Source: a virus. From it: 60,619 bases of DNA. Below the pieces are notes generated by a model, which made no database searches, was not told the DNA's origin, and saw only the letters and a program-made list of their open reading frames with translations. The position numbers were made by a program, and so were the translations under genes. The stretch is from positions 1-60,619 of IMG/VR virus record IMGVR_UViG_3300017763_000014. The stretch is one strand, 5' to 3'. Of the stretch, positions 50,186 to 58,539 are shown one piece after another (position 1 is the first letter of the stretch; the number at the start of each line of letters is the position of its first letter).

Positions 50186-51187
50186 ATGGACCTTCAACAA
50201 GTAATATTCACACATATCCCTGGAAAGAACAGACAATCTAGTGGTGGCTGGACTAGTTTCAACTGCCCATGTTGTATCGAGGAAGGCGAGCCTCGTTTGG
50301 ATACTAGAATGCGTGGGGGTGTTCGTAGCGACGGTGATTCCATATCATACCACTGTTTTAACTGTGGGTTCACTGCAAGCCATCGTCACGGAAGAATACT
50401 TAACAAGAAATTTTTAAAACTCATGCGAAATATGAATATTTCTGAAAGCGAGATTAAGCGTTTACAGTTAGAAGCAATCCGTCAGAAAGAGTTGTCTGAA
50501 GGTCCATACCTATTTACATCTAAAACACAAGTGACACGTGTTCCAAGTTTTCCTGATGTCGAACTACCTGAAGGTTCGGAAGATTTGGAAGTTTTACTAG
50601 CAAAAGATAATCCTCCAGAAGGAGCCATCTATGCAGTTAAATATTTGATTGATAGAGGAGTATATGATAATATAGAGGATTGTTATTGGTCTCCAGATAA
50701 GTTTTTTAAAAATAGAATTATATTTCCATTTTATCAAGGAGATAGAATAGTAGGATATACTGCTAGAGATATAACTGGAAAGTCCTCGTCTAAATACATG
50801 ACGAAAGCACCGAGAAAATTTTTACATAACGTAGACAAGGTAAAATCTAATAATAAATACTTAATCGTATGTGAAGGTATAATCGATGCTCTTGCATTGG
50901 ATTGTATTGCGATTACAAGTAACGAGGCTTCACAAGACCAAATTGATTATATAAATCAGTTTAAAGGAGAGGTTATTGTTTGTCCCGACAGAGACAAAGC
51001 TGGAGAGAAGTTAATCAAACAAGCCCAAGAAAATGGTTGGAGTGTATCTTTCCCTATGTGGGAGGACGACATTAAAGATGCCGCAGATGCAATTCAACGA
51101 TATGGTAAACTATATACCTTACAAAGTATTATAGATGCACGTATAAGTAACAACACTAAAATAAGTGTGAAAATGAGAATAGGATAA
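50186..51187 (+). CDS. 61: DNA primase gp61
   Basis: A 333-residue primase. The N-terminal zinc site is FNCPCC (about 26-30) with YHCFNCG (about 56-61). The Toprim-type catalytic motifs are LIVCEGIIDALALD (about 231) and VIVCPDRDKAGEK (about 265). It makes the RNA primers used on the lagging strand with helicase gp41, encoded 3.6 kb downstream. Length matches T4 gp61 (342). There is no Shine-Dalgarno and the ATG is at the predicted transcript start, so translation is probably leaderless. Confidence 0.92.
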   Translation: MDLQQVIFTHIPGKNRQSSGGWTSFNCPCCIEEGEPRLDTRMRGGVRSDGDSISYHCFNCGFTASHRHGRILNKKFLKLMRNMNISESEIKRLQLEAIRQKELSEGPYLFTSKTQVTRVPSFPDVELPEGSEDLEVLLAKDNPPEGAIYAVKYLIDRGVYDNIEDCYWSPDKFFKNRIIFPFYQGDRIVGYTARDITGKSSSKYMTKAPRKFLHNVDKVKSNNKYLIVCEGIIDALALDCIAITSNEASQDQIDYINQFKGEVIVCPDRDKAGEKLIKQAQENGWSVSFPMWEDDIKDAADAIQRYGKLYTLQSIIDARISNNTKISVKMRIG

Positions 51188-51190
51188 ACT

Positions 51191-51832
51191 ATGAAAAAAG
51201 TAAAGAGTACAATTATACCACAACCCAAAGAACAACCGGCACCACCCCCACCCCCTCCGATGCCAACTCCGCCAGTACCACCAAAGCAGGCAGGTGAGTT
51301 CTTAAGAGAGAATGGTGTATTGTTCATGGACAAAGAGTTCAACCAAGACAACTGTATGCCTCTTGTAAGAATGATTTTAGAATACAATCTGATGCCAAAA
51401 GATAAAGCACCAGATATTATTCACTTATATATTAATTCACCAGGTGGTTTGGTAGACAGTTGTATGCATCTAATTGATACAATCAAACAATCACGTATTC
51501 CAGTATATACATATGGAATGGGTTCTATTGCAAGTTGTGGAGTTATGTTGATGATGAGTGGTGTAAAAGGTCATCGTTATGTCACACAAAATACCGCAGT
51601 AATGTCACATGAATTCTCAGGTGGTCAAAAAGGTCAATATCATGATATGTTAGATAGTAAAAAACATATGGATTGGACTAACGAAAAGTTATTAGAACAT
51701 TATATCAAGTGTACAGGTAAAACAAAAACTTACATTCGTAAACATCTATTAGCACCCAAGACAGACCATTGGCTTACTCCAGAAGAAGCAGTTAAGCATG
51801 GTATCGCAGACGAATTAATTACAACTTATTAA
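51191..51832 (+). CDS. ClpP-like serine protease with proline-rich N-terminus
   Basis: A 213-residue ClpP-family protein. The catalytic Ser is in YGMGSIASCGVMLMMSG (about 112), His in VMSHEFSGG, and Asp in the KTDHWLTPEEAVKHGIADEL segment, aligned to ClpP's triad. LYINSPGGLVDSCMHLIDTI is the usual handle/interface region. The first ~35 residues are proline-rich (EQPAPPPPPPMPTPP) and not part of ClpP. It could degrade or process phage or host proteins, with a host or unknown ATPase. It lies 3 bases after the primase. Confidence 0.85.
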   Translation: MKKVKSTIIPQPKEQPAPPPPPPMPTPPVPPKQAGEFLRENGVLFMDKEFNQDNCMPLVRMILEYNLMPKDKAPDIIHLYINSPGGLVDSCMHLIDTIKQSRIPVYTYGMGSIASCGVMLMMSGVKGHRYVTQNTAVMSHEFSGGQKGQYHDMLDSKKHMDWTNEKLLEHYIKCTGKTKTYIRKHLLAPKTDHWLTPEEAVKHGIADELITTY

Positions 51833-51842
51833 CAGTTTTCTA

Positions 51843-51871
51843 TTGACTCTTTCAACTAAATCTGTTATTCT
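51843..51871 (+). promoter_or_regulatory. Sigma70-like promoter for PRPP synthetase gene
   Basis: TTGACT (51843-51848), 17-base spacer, TGTTATTCT (box 51866-51871); overlaps no gene and leads to an AAAGGTGGG ribosome site. Confidence 0.85.
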
Positions 51872-51904
51872 AACAGTAATAATTTTGTAACAAAGGTGGG
51901 TTCT

Positions 51905-52849
51905 ATGAAGATTATCGCAGGCAACAGTAATGTTGAACTGGCTGAGAAGGTAGCTGAACATTGTTTTACAGATATTGTTCCAGCAGAAATAAAAACATTT
52001 GCAGATGGTGAATGCTCAGTAGAGTTTCATGAAAATATCAGAGGTGAAGACGTTTTCATTATTCAAAGCACAAGCACTCCTGTAAATGATAACTTAATGG
52101 AATTATTGATTATGATTGATGCGGCAAAACGTAGTAGTGCTAGTCGTATCACTGCGGTAATTCCTTATTTTGGTTATGCAAGACAAGATAGAAAGAGTGC
52201 ATCACGTACTCCTATAACTGCAAAGTTAGTTGCGAATCTGCTTACAAAAGCAGGTGCTGATAGAATTTTAACAATGGACTTACATGCTGGTCAAATTCAA
52301 GGATTCTTTGATATTCCTGTTGATGATTTAACGAGTAGGTTAGTCTTTGCAAAAGATATTCAAAGAACTATTAAAGTAACAGAAGAACCAATTGTATTTG
52401 TTTCACCAGATGCTGGTGGTACAGTAAGAGCAAGAAAGTTTGCTGATATGTATCATGCCAATTATGCAATCGTTGACAAACGAAGACCAGAAGCAGGCAA
52501 GGCAGAAGTTATGAATTTGATTGGTGAAGTAAAAGGCAAACATGCAATTCTTGTAGATGATATTGTTGATAGTGGTGGTACTCTTTGTAATGCGGCTGAG
52601 GCAATTTTAAATGCAGGTGCATTAAGTGTTAGAGCATATATCACTCATGGAGTGCTAAGTAACAAAGCATGTGAAAGAGTTGAAAAAAGTAAATTAGATG
52701 AACTTGTTATTACTGATAGTATCAATCATAAACTTTCGTGGAAAAAGACACGTTCAGTAAGTGTTTGTGGATTATTAGGAGAAGCAATCAGACGAGTTAA
52801 TAATGAAGAAAGTGTAAGTAGTTTATTTAAGGTTAAGATACATTCATGA
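51905..52849 (+). CDS. prs: Ribose-phosphate pyrophosphokinase (PRPP synthetase)
   Basis: A 314-residue enzyme from ATG 51905 (AAAGGTGGG site); the frame could start at GTG 51896 within the ribosome site, less likely. Motifs: [17 protein letters not shown] (ATP loop), [34 protein letters not shown] and the PRPP loop [13 protein letters not shown]. It makes PRPP from ribose-5-phosphate and ATP for nucleotide and NAD synthesis. Full length compared with bacterial Prs (about 315). A phosphoribosyltransferase is encoded at 42334. PRPP supply would support phage DNA synthesis. Confidence 0.95.
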   Translation: MKIIAGNSNVELAEKVAEHCFTDIVPAEIKTFADGECSVEFHENIRGEDVFIIQSTSTPVNDNLMELLIMIDAAKRSSASRITAVIPYFGYARQDRKSASRTPITAKLVANLLTKAGADRILTMDLHAGQIQGFFDIPVDDLTSRLVFAKDIQRTIKVTEEPIVFVSPDAGGTVRARKFADMYHANYAIVDKRRPEAGKAEVMNLIGEVKGKHAILVDDIVDSGGTLCNAAEAILNAGALSVRAYITHGVLSNKACERVEKSKLDELVITDSINHKLSWKKTRSVSVCGLLGEAIRRVNNEESVSSLFKVKIHS

Positions 52850-53274
52850 AAATTAAATTAGATATTACTAAGATTAATAGTAGGTTGCATTGGACAACAC
52901 TTTATAGTGAAAAATTATTATTAGCAGTAATTGGATTACTAACTATGTTTGCGGCTGGTTCAGATATTTTTCACATGTTAAAGAACATGCAAGTAGAACT
53001 AGGCGACTTGTTTTTACTTTTTATCTATGCAGAGATTGTAGGAATGGTAGGAGCATTCTATATTAGTAATAGAATACCTGTTACTCTACCTATTATCATT
53101 GCTATGACGGCACTTTGTAGATTAATTGTTCTACATAGTAAAGAAGCAGATCCTTGGATGCTTGTTGCAGAAGCAGGTGCTATTGCAGTATTGGCAGGCG
53201 CGGCATACTTAATGAGTGCAAAAGAAAAATTAAGTTTAGAGAAAAAAGAAATAAGAGAAAACAAAAATGTATAA
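52846..53274 (+). CDS. PsiE-like membrane protein
   Basis: A 142-residue protein with four hydrophobic helices (about 20-40, 52-75, 80-100, 112-130). The second and third carry [20 protein letters not shown] and [21 protein letters not shown], matching the phosphate-starvation-inducible PsiE family in layout. PsiE's function is unknown but it is induced by phosphate limitation. It overlaps the PRPP synthetase stop by 4 bases. A link to host phosphate stress is plausible given the neighbour. Confidence 0.75.
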   Translation: MKIKLDITKINSRLHWTTLYSEKLLLAVIGLLTMFAAGSDIFHMLKNMQVELGDLFLLFIYAEIVGMVGAFYISNRIPVTLPIIIAMTALCRLIVLHSKEADPWMLVAEAGAIAVLAGAAYLMSAKEKLSLEKKEIRENKNV

Positions 53275-53782
53275 AGTTACCGCATATTTTAAAAATCGTA
53301 CATATACAGAAACTTTTAAAAACTTATATGATGCGATAGAAGCCAAGGATAATGCAGATGCATATTATCCAATAAGAGTAACATTAGAAGGAGTATTTTC
53401 TATGAAAGAATGGGTATATGATTGTTGGAATAGTGTAATGGATGATAAAAGAAATCCTCTAAGTAACATTCCAGATTTTAGTACACGACATATGATTATG
53501 CAAATATTAGCATGGATGTGGTGTATAACTTTTTCGTTTATTGTAGGCAGTTTATGGATAGGTATAATTAGCATGATGGCACATGTAGTATTACTAGGAG
53601 CCATTGCCGTAACAGTAGCGACATTTGAAACTGCAAAACGTAACCCTATAAAATTAATGAATTTTGCTAATGGGTATACGTCATATGGACGTGGCAGAAA
53701 CTATACTATCTACAGAGATAAAGATGGTAACGCACATAAAGTAGAGTTACCAGAAGGAGACCCGGGCGGCGAACACGAATAA
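53267..53782 (+). CDS. Small membrane protein with possible internal start
   Basis: A 171-residue protein. Residues 80-125 contain two membrane helices (ILAWMWCITFSFIVGSLWIG, MAHVVLLGAIAVTVATF). An in-frame ATG at 53402 has a strong AAGGAG site nearby and would give a 126-residue membrane protein; the first 45 residues form a separate soluble domain. The part after the second start, with PLSNIPDFSTRHMIMQILAW, is the bit I recall from T4-like phages. It overlaps the PsiE-like gene by 8 bases. Function unknown. Confidence 0.55.
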   Translation: MYKVTAYFKNRTYTETFKNLYDAIEAKDNADAYYPIRVTLEGVFSMKEWVYDCWNSVMDDKRNPLSNIPDFSTRHMIMQILAWMWCITFSFIVGSLWIGIISMMAHVVLLGAIAVTVATFETAKRNPIKLMNFANGYTSYGRGRNYTIYRDKDGNAHKVELPEGDPGGEHE

Positions 53783-53787
53783 AGAAG

Positions 53788-53816
53788 TTGACATTCAACG
53801 TTGGATTGAGTAGAAT
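53788..53816 (+). promoter_or_regulatory. Sigma70-like promoter for helicase gene (leaderless)
   Basis: TTGACA (53788-53793), 17-base spacer, TAGAAT (53811-53816); ATG 53823 is six bases after the box. Confidence 0.82.
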
Positions 53817-53822
53817 AGAAGT

Positions 53823-55226
53823 ATGGCAGAAGAAGTAAAAGATTATAGTTTAGATTTGCAGAAATTGTTTGTTCAGTTTATGATAACTGATCCTGAACTT
53901 TATTCAAGAGTCAGAGCGATAGTCGAACCTAAGTATTTTGATAGAAATATCAGAAAAGTAGTCGAAGTATTAGTTAATCATAGTGAAGAATATGCTACGA
54001 TTCCAACTACTGAAATTATCAAAGCACAAACAGGACAAGAGATAGAAAAATTAGATAACATCAATCAACACGTAGATTGGTTTATCGATGAGTTTGAAAC
54101 TTTTTGTAGACACAAAGCAATCGAAAAAGCAATCATTGATAGTGCAGACTTGCTTGAAACAGGTAAGTATGGAGAAGTAGAACTTAGAATTAAAGAAGCA
54201 GTACAAACTGGACTTGCACGTTCATTAGGTACAGATTACTTTGCAGATCCTAGAGCAAGACTTGAAAAACTAAAAGACAATAACGGACAAATCACAACTG
54301 GTTGGAAATCATTAGATGATAAACTTTATGGTGGTATCAATCGTGGTGAGATTTCTATTTTCTGTGGTGGATCAGGTGCAGGTAAATCTTTGTTCATGCA
54401 AAATATGAGTTTGAATTGGGCAGAAGCAGGAATGAATTGTGTATACTTTACACTTGAACTTTCAGAAGAACTATCAAGTATGCGTATGGATGCAATGCTT
54501 ACTGATAGAAGTACAAAAAGAATTTTTAAAGAATTAGATGATGTAGAATTACAAGTTAAAACTAAAGGTAAGAAGTCTGGCATGTTACGTGTTAAGTATC
54601 TTCCTTCTGGTTCTTCAATTAATGACTTGCGTTCTTACATTAAAGAACTACAGATACAAACTGGCAAACGTGTAGATTGTATGTGTGTAGATTACTTAGA
54701 TTTGTTAATGCCAGCAACAAAGAAAGTGTCAGCAAGTGATTTGTTTATTAAAGACAAATATGTAACAGAAGAAATTCGTAACTTTGCAATGGAAACTGAA
54801 ACTGTTTTGGTAACTGCATCACAGTTAAATAGAAGTGCAGTTGAAGAAATCGAATTTGACCATTCACATATCGCAGGTGGTATCTCTAAAATTCAAACTG
54901 CGGATAATGTTATTGGTATCTTTACAAGTCAAGCAATGAGAGAACGTGGTCAATATCAATTACAGTTATTGAAAACACGTTCAAGTAGTGGTGTAGGTAG
55001 CAAAATTAATCTAGTATTTGACAGAGATAGTCTTAAGATTTCAGATGATACAGAAGGGTTAGCTGATGCTCAAAATACATCAAATACGATGAATGTAGTC
55101 GATACATTACGTCAAAAAACCGTAGTAAAAGCACCAGAAACTAACGAAGAAGAAAAGACTGATGTTGCAATGAACCTGAGAGCAATGTTAAAGACCAAGA
55201 CACGCACTCCTTTTGATGAAAACTGA
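53823..55226 (+). CDS. 41: Replicative DNA helicase gp41
   Basis: A 467-residue DnaB-like helicase. The N-terminal part (PELYSRVRAIVEPKYFDRNI) is the usual helical domain. The RecA-like core has FCGGSGAGKSLFMQNM (about 182), FTLELSEELSSMRMDAML (motif II region), VDCMCVDYLDLL, VTASQLNRSAVE and LLKTRSSSGVGSKINLVFD. gp41 unwinds the fork and pairs with primase gp61. Length matches T4 gp41 (475). There is no obvious ribosome site; the ATG lies at the predicted transcript start. Its stop overlaps a late promoter. Confidence 0.93.
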   Translation: MAEEVKDYSLDLQKLFVQFMITDPELYSRVRAIVEPKYFDRNIRKVVEVLVNHSEEYATIPTTEIIKAQTGQEIEKLDNINQHVDWFIDEFETFCRHKAIEKAIIDSADLLETGKYGEVELRIKEAVQTGLARSLGTDYFADPRARLEKLKDNNGQITTGWKSLDDKLYGGINRGEISIFCGGSGAGKSLFMQNMSLNWAEAGMNCVYFTLELSEELSSMRMDAMLTDRSTKRIFKELDDVELQVKTKGKKSGMLRVKYLPSGSSINDLRSYIKELQIQTGKRVDCMCVDYLDLLMPATKKVSASDLFIKDKYVTEEIRNFAMETETVLVTASQLNRSAVEEIEFDHSHIAGGISKIQTADNVIGIFTSQAMRERGQYQLQLLKTRSSSGVGSKINLVFDRDSLKISDDTEGLADAQNTSNTMNVVDTLRQKTVVKAPETNEEEKTDVAMNLRAMLKTKTRTPFDEN

Positions 55227-55232
55227 TAAATA
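55225..55232 (+). promoter_or_regulatory. Late promoter (GATAAATA) overlapping gp41 stop
   Basis: GATAAATA shares bases with the gp41 TGA (55224-55226); 22 bases before the 55254 ATG. Confidence 0.8.
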
Positions 55233-55253
55233 CAGTTAGAACGGAGAAATATC

Positions 55254-55502
55254 ATGGATAAACCTCGTAAAAGTCTATTTGAAGAACTAAATTCTATCTC
55301 ATATGATAGAGATAATAAACGTTTAGTAGAGCAAAAAGGCGAACATATCATAACGGGAGCGATAAATCTTATAGAATTTATCAATCGTGAGTTTGATGAT
55401 GAGACTGCAAATGACTTAACTAAGAGATTAGTTAATAGTATTAGGTCTCAAGATCCGAGAAAGTTTAAACGTGGTATAAAAAGTGTCAAGGCTAAAACAT
55501 AA
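55254..55502 (+). CDS. Small late protein, unknown
   Basis: An 82-residue helical, charged protein (MDKPRKSLFEELNSISYDRD, then IEFINREFDDETANDLTKRL). Unknown. First gene of a late operon that includes the KxDG protein; the stop overlaps the next ATG by one base. Confidence 0.55.
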   Translation: MDKPRKSLFEELNSISYDRDNKRLVEQKGEHIITGAINLIEFINREFDDETANDLTKRLVNSIRSQDPRKFKRGIKSVKAKT

Positions 55503-55723
55503 TGACTTTAGAGCAACAGTTAAATAGATTAAAAGTACTATCAGGTATATATAAACCATATCTACCAGAAGAAACTCAACAAGAGAACATATCTTATACT
55601 GGTACAGAGAAATCTAAACTCCAAAAGAAGCATAATATACAGCCAGGCACAGATGAATGGTTTAAGTTATGGTTTGCTAAGCCTCATTTAACTGGCGAGA
55701 GACCTTTTGGGGATAAACAATGA
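55502..55723 (+). CDS. Small late protein, unknown
   Basis: A 73-residue protein with KHNIQPGTDEWFKLWFAKPH near its C-terminus, a run I recall from other T4-like marine phages. No domain assigned. Overlaps the next gene by 4 bases. Confidence 0.55.
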   Translation: MTLEQQLNRLKVLSGIYKPYLPEETQQENISYTGTEKSKLQKKHNIQPGTDEWFKLWFAKPHLTGERPFGDKQ

Positions 55724-57069
55724 AAGTAAGAGATATATTAGGCAAAGGCAGAGAGCGTAGATTTAGAGGACCACGTAAACCTCGTTTTAAACAAGTAGGT
55801 TTTCATAAAAAATTAAAAGGTCTATTAGATGCTGAATTAAAAGAAGAAGATAAGAATACACACCTAGACCATGCAGAAGAATTAGTATTCATAAATGGAT
55901 CAGAAGGTATAAAACGTGTTGTAGATACGTTCACTAAATTATTAAATACACTTGATGGACAAGGTGGCGGTGATGCAATCACTACTAAGTGGGACGGATC
56001 ACCAGCAGTATTTTGTGGAACAGATCCAGCAGACGGACAATTCTTTGTAGGCACAAAAGGCGTGTTTGCTAAAACACCAAAACTTAATAAATCTTCACAA
56101 GATATTGAACAAAATCACGGTGATACTGTAAAGAACGGCGAACCAGTGAGCAAAGAAGGTCTACGTAATAAACTTAATGCTTCATTAGAACATTTGAAAG
56201 ACTTAGGTATTGATGGTGTCTTACAAGGTGACTTATTGTTTACTAAGGGTGATTTAAAACAAACAAACATAGAGGGCAAAGCCCATATAGCATTCAAACC
56301 AAATACAATTACGTATGTTGTACCAACAGACAGTCAGATAGCGAAAGAAATGATGGCGGCTGAGATTGGTATTGTGTTTCATACAAGTTATTCAGGAGAT
56401 AGTTTAGCAGATATGAAAGCATCATTTGGTTATGATGCAAGTAATCTTAAATCTACTCCAAATGTTTGGTTTACAGATGCACGTATTAAAGATGTATCAG
56501 GACAAGTAAACTTAAAGAAAGAAAATGTTGCAAGAATAAGACTAGCAATTAAAGAATTAGCAACACTGAAAGTTGATGCAAAGACTTTTAAAGCAATCAA
56601 TCAAAAGATTGGTCAGATAGAATTAGTTGATGCTATTAAGGCACATGCAAATAAACCAATACGTACAGGACAAGCATTAGAACAAGATGCAGATGTCTTT
56701 GTTAAAGGATTTTTAGAAGGTTTACAAGCAAAATTAGATAAAGAAATTAGCAATTTAGCTACAGGACCTGAAGGAAAAGCAGGTCAGGCTAGATTACAAG
56801 CAAAAGATGATATAGCAAATATCATAAATACATATGAGAAACAGATTGCAGATATGTATCGTGCTTATCTAAAAGTTGAAGCAGTTAAAATGATGTTTCA
56901 ACAAAAGATGAAGAACATAAAAGCAATAGACAGTTTCATTGAACAACCAGATGGTTCATTTAAAGTAACAGACCCAGAAGGATTTGTTATTGTTGACCAT
57001 GTAGGTAAAGCAATGAAGATTGTTGACAGATTAGAATTTAGTGCGGCAAACTTTGCACCAAGGGATTAG
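55720..57069 (+). CDS. Ligase-superfamily nucleotidyltransferase-like protein (DUF6267-like)
   Basis: A 449-residue protein. TTKWDGSPAVFCG (Lys at about 90) matches the KxDG adenylation motif of ATP-dependent ligases and capping enzymes; GVLQGDLLF (motif III-like), KAHIAFKPNTITYV (motif IV-like) and IGIVFHTSYSG follow in the right order. It resembles DUF6267, found in T4-like phages. C-terminal parts (about 270-449) are long helices. It may adenylate RNA, DNA or a protein; late expression is unlike a classic DNA ligase. No OB-fold is evident. The nucleotide and target are unknown. Confidence 0.68.
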   Translation: MKVRDILGKGRERRFRGPRKPRFKQVGFHKKLKGLLDAELKEEDKNTHLDHAEELVFINGSEGIKRVVDTFTKLLNTLDGQGGGDAITTKWDGSPAVFCGTDPADGQFFVGTKGVFAKTPKLNKSSQDIEQNHGDTVKNGEPVSKEGLRNKLNASLEHLKDLGIDGVLQGDLLFTKGDLKQTNIEGKAHIAFKPNTITYVVPTDSQIAKEMMAAEIGIVFHTSYSGDSLADMKASFGYDASNLKSTPNVWFTDARIKDVSGQVNLKKENVARIRLAIKELATLKVDAKTFKAINQKIGQIELVDAIKAHANKPIRTGQALEQDADVFVKGFLEGLQAKLDKEISNLATGPEGKAGQARLQAKDDIANIINTYEKQIADMYRAYLKVEAVKMMFQQKMKNIKAIDSFIEQPDGSFKVTDPEGFVIVDHVGKAMKIVDRLEFSAANFAPRD

Positions 57070-57073
57070 TTAG

Positions 57074-57271
57074 ATGTTAAGTAAGAAATGCAAATTGCAC
57101 CTAGAGGAAGTAGGCGAAACACGTTGGCAACATTTTAAACATGCAATGTGGGTTTCGTGGCAACTAGAAAAGGCCGCATATGCGTGTATGATACATGCGT
57201 TTGCACCAAGATGGTTTACATCCTATGCAAGTGATAGATGCAATCAAGTATTGCAATCGAGGACAAAATGA
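57074..57271 (+). CDS. DUF6356-like small membrane-associated protein
   Basis: A 65-residue protein resembling DUF6356: HLEEVGETRWQHFKHAMWVS, a hydrophobic helix and AFAPRWFTSYASDRC. Function unknown. It lies between two late virion-type genes and overlaps the second by 4 bases. Confidence 0.65.
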   Translation: MLSKKCKLHLEEVGETRWQHFKHAMWVSWQLEKAAYACMIHAFAPRWFTSYASDRCNQVLQSRTK

Positions 57272-58044
57272 TGGAACAATATAAAGGCAAATTACAGTTA
57301 GTTAACACATTTACAGAAAGTAGATTGTTTAGAACAAAACAAAATCAAAATAAAACAAATGTAGATGATGCGGCTGAGTTATCATTTGCTTACATGATGA
57401 TTTTAAATATGTTTAATAAAGACTATGAGTTTGCTCCATTGGCGTCTGATTATGCAAGTAGAACAGTAGCATATCGTAACTTTGATTATTTCAGAACAAG
57501 TGGTACAGACTTGTATGTAATGATTAATAGATTGATTGGCAAAGAAGTCAACGATGATGATCCAAGAGATAAGATTGCATTAAGTCGTATTAATTTAAAA
57601 AGACAAGAAGCTATAAGATATCTAAGTCATATAGCGGCAAACAAGTCTGAATCAGGATTTGAACAAAGAATGCTACTAAGATTTCAAAGAGATTTAAACA
57701 TACAAGATGGAATGCTTAAATCAATGAGAAGATTAATAGGTGACTGGGATAATTTAAGTCAGAATCAAAGAGCCCTAGTTACTACTAGAATGATGCAATA
57801 TTTACGTAGAAAAGCAATGCGTAGTGAGTTGATGCCAGCGTTAGCTAAGTTCCAAAAGCGTGGAAACTACATAGTTAATGACAAAAAAGACACTAAAAAG
57901 AAGATTTGGGACAGCCCAATCACTAAAGCAGGTGTGGCAATTGGTGCAATTTACGGTGCAGGTAAGCTAGGAAAAGAGTTAGGTAAGACTTCTTATCAAA
58001 CTGGACGTAATTTAGGCGGAAAATTCCAGTCTCGTGGCAAGTAA
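57268..58044 (+). CDS. Conserved late protein, probable virion component
   Basis: A 258-residue protein from ATG 57268 (GAGGAC site, overlap with the previous stop); the reading can be extended to 57238 but inside the neighbour. Helical core (FAYMMILNMFNKDYEFAPLA, FDYFRTSGTDLYVMINRL, a MQYLRRKAMRSELMPALAKF basic helix) and a glycine-rich C-terminus (ITKAGVAIGAIYGAGKLGKE). I associate this with uncharacterised T4-like phage proteins. Late operon position suggests a virion role. Confidence 0.55.
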   Translation: MMEQYKGKLQLVNTFTESRLFRTKQNQNKTNVDDAAELSFAYMMILNMFNKDYEFAPLASDYASRTVAYRNFDYFRTSGTDLYVMINRLIGKEVNDDDPRDKIALSRINLKRQEAIRYLSHIAANKSESGFEQRMLLRFQRDLNIQDGMLKSMRRLIGDWDNLSQNQRALVTTRMMQYLRRKAMRSELMPALAKFQKRGNYIVNDKKDTKKKIWDSPITKAGVAIGAIYGAGKLGKELGKTSYQTGRNLGGKFQSRGK

Positions 58045-58067
58045 ACGCCCACTTTTTTGCAAAAAAA

Positions 58068-58075
58068 GATAAATA
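58068..58075 (+). promoter_or_regulatory. Late promoter (GATAAATA)
   Basis: GATAAATA 60 bases before the 58136 ATG; a TAGGAG site precedes the start. Confidence 0.85.
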
Positions 58076-58135
58076 AAAGCATAGAGCAATACAATTTTAT
58101 AATGCTCGAGGAAATATCTATTTAGGAGAACTAAA

Positions 58136-58399
58136 ATGGCAAAAGTACATGAAACATATTCAGCAGGTCAATTCCTTACTGGTAACTTAAATCACTTCAC
58201 AGTGACAAAGACTGGTATGGCGGCGTCTGACATGAAAGCAGTAATCGAAGGTGCAGGAACACGTGCTACAGTAGTACTAGTTGGTGCTATCGATGGTAAC
58301 GATGTAAGAATCGCAGTAGAAAACAACGGCGCATGGGATGCCGCTGGTTTAGACGCGGCTCTAGGTGCTGATTTCTCAGTAGCCGACTTCGCATACTAA
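58136..58399 (+). CDS. Small virion-type protein, paralogue 1 (MAKVH)
   Basis: An 87-residue protein (MAKVHETYSAGQFLTGNLNH, then VVLVGAIDGNDVRIAVENNG) with a beta-rich, acidic composition and its own late promoter and terminator, a layout typical of abundant virion proteins. Its first ~28 residues match the next gene's start in pattern (MAK-H--xSAG--L-GN-N--T). A decoration or small tail protein is possible. Confidence 0.55.
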   Translation: MAKVHETYSAGQFLTGNLNHFTVTKTGMAASDMKAVIEGAGTRATVVLVGAIDGNDVRIAVENNGAWDAAGLDAALGADFSVADFAY

Positions 58400-58411
58400 T
58401 TTTTACCCCCC

Positions 58412-58427
58412 TGGACTTAACAGTCCA
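58412..58427 (+). other. Hairpin after the MAKVH gene
   Basis: A perfect 6-bp inverted repeat (TGGACT-TAAC-AGTCCA); probably protects the 3' end or is part of the terminator region. Confidence 0.5.
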
Positions 58428-58450
58428 ACCCACACTTTGCGTGTATTTAA

Positions 58451-58478
58451 AAAGACCCTTTAACGAGGGTCTTTTTTT
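58451..58478 (+). terminator. Rho-independent terminator
   Basis: A perfect 9-bp stem (451-459 with 466-474, AAAGACCCT) with loop TTAACG and a run of T's. Confidence 0.92.
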
Positions 58479-58501
58479 ACCTCTAACTTACCAACCACTT
58501 T

Positions 58502-58509
58502 GATAAATA
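58502..58509 (+). promoter_or_regulatory. Late promoter (GATAAATA)
   Basis: GATAAATA 31 bases before ATG 58540. Confidence 0.85.
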
Positions 58510-58539
58510 CATATATAATTAAATATTGGAGAAAACAAT

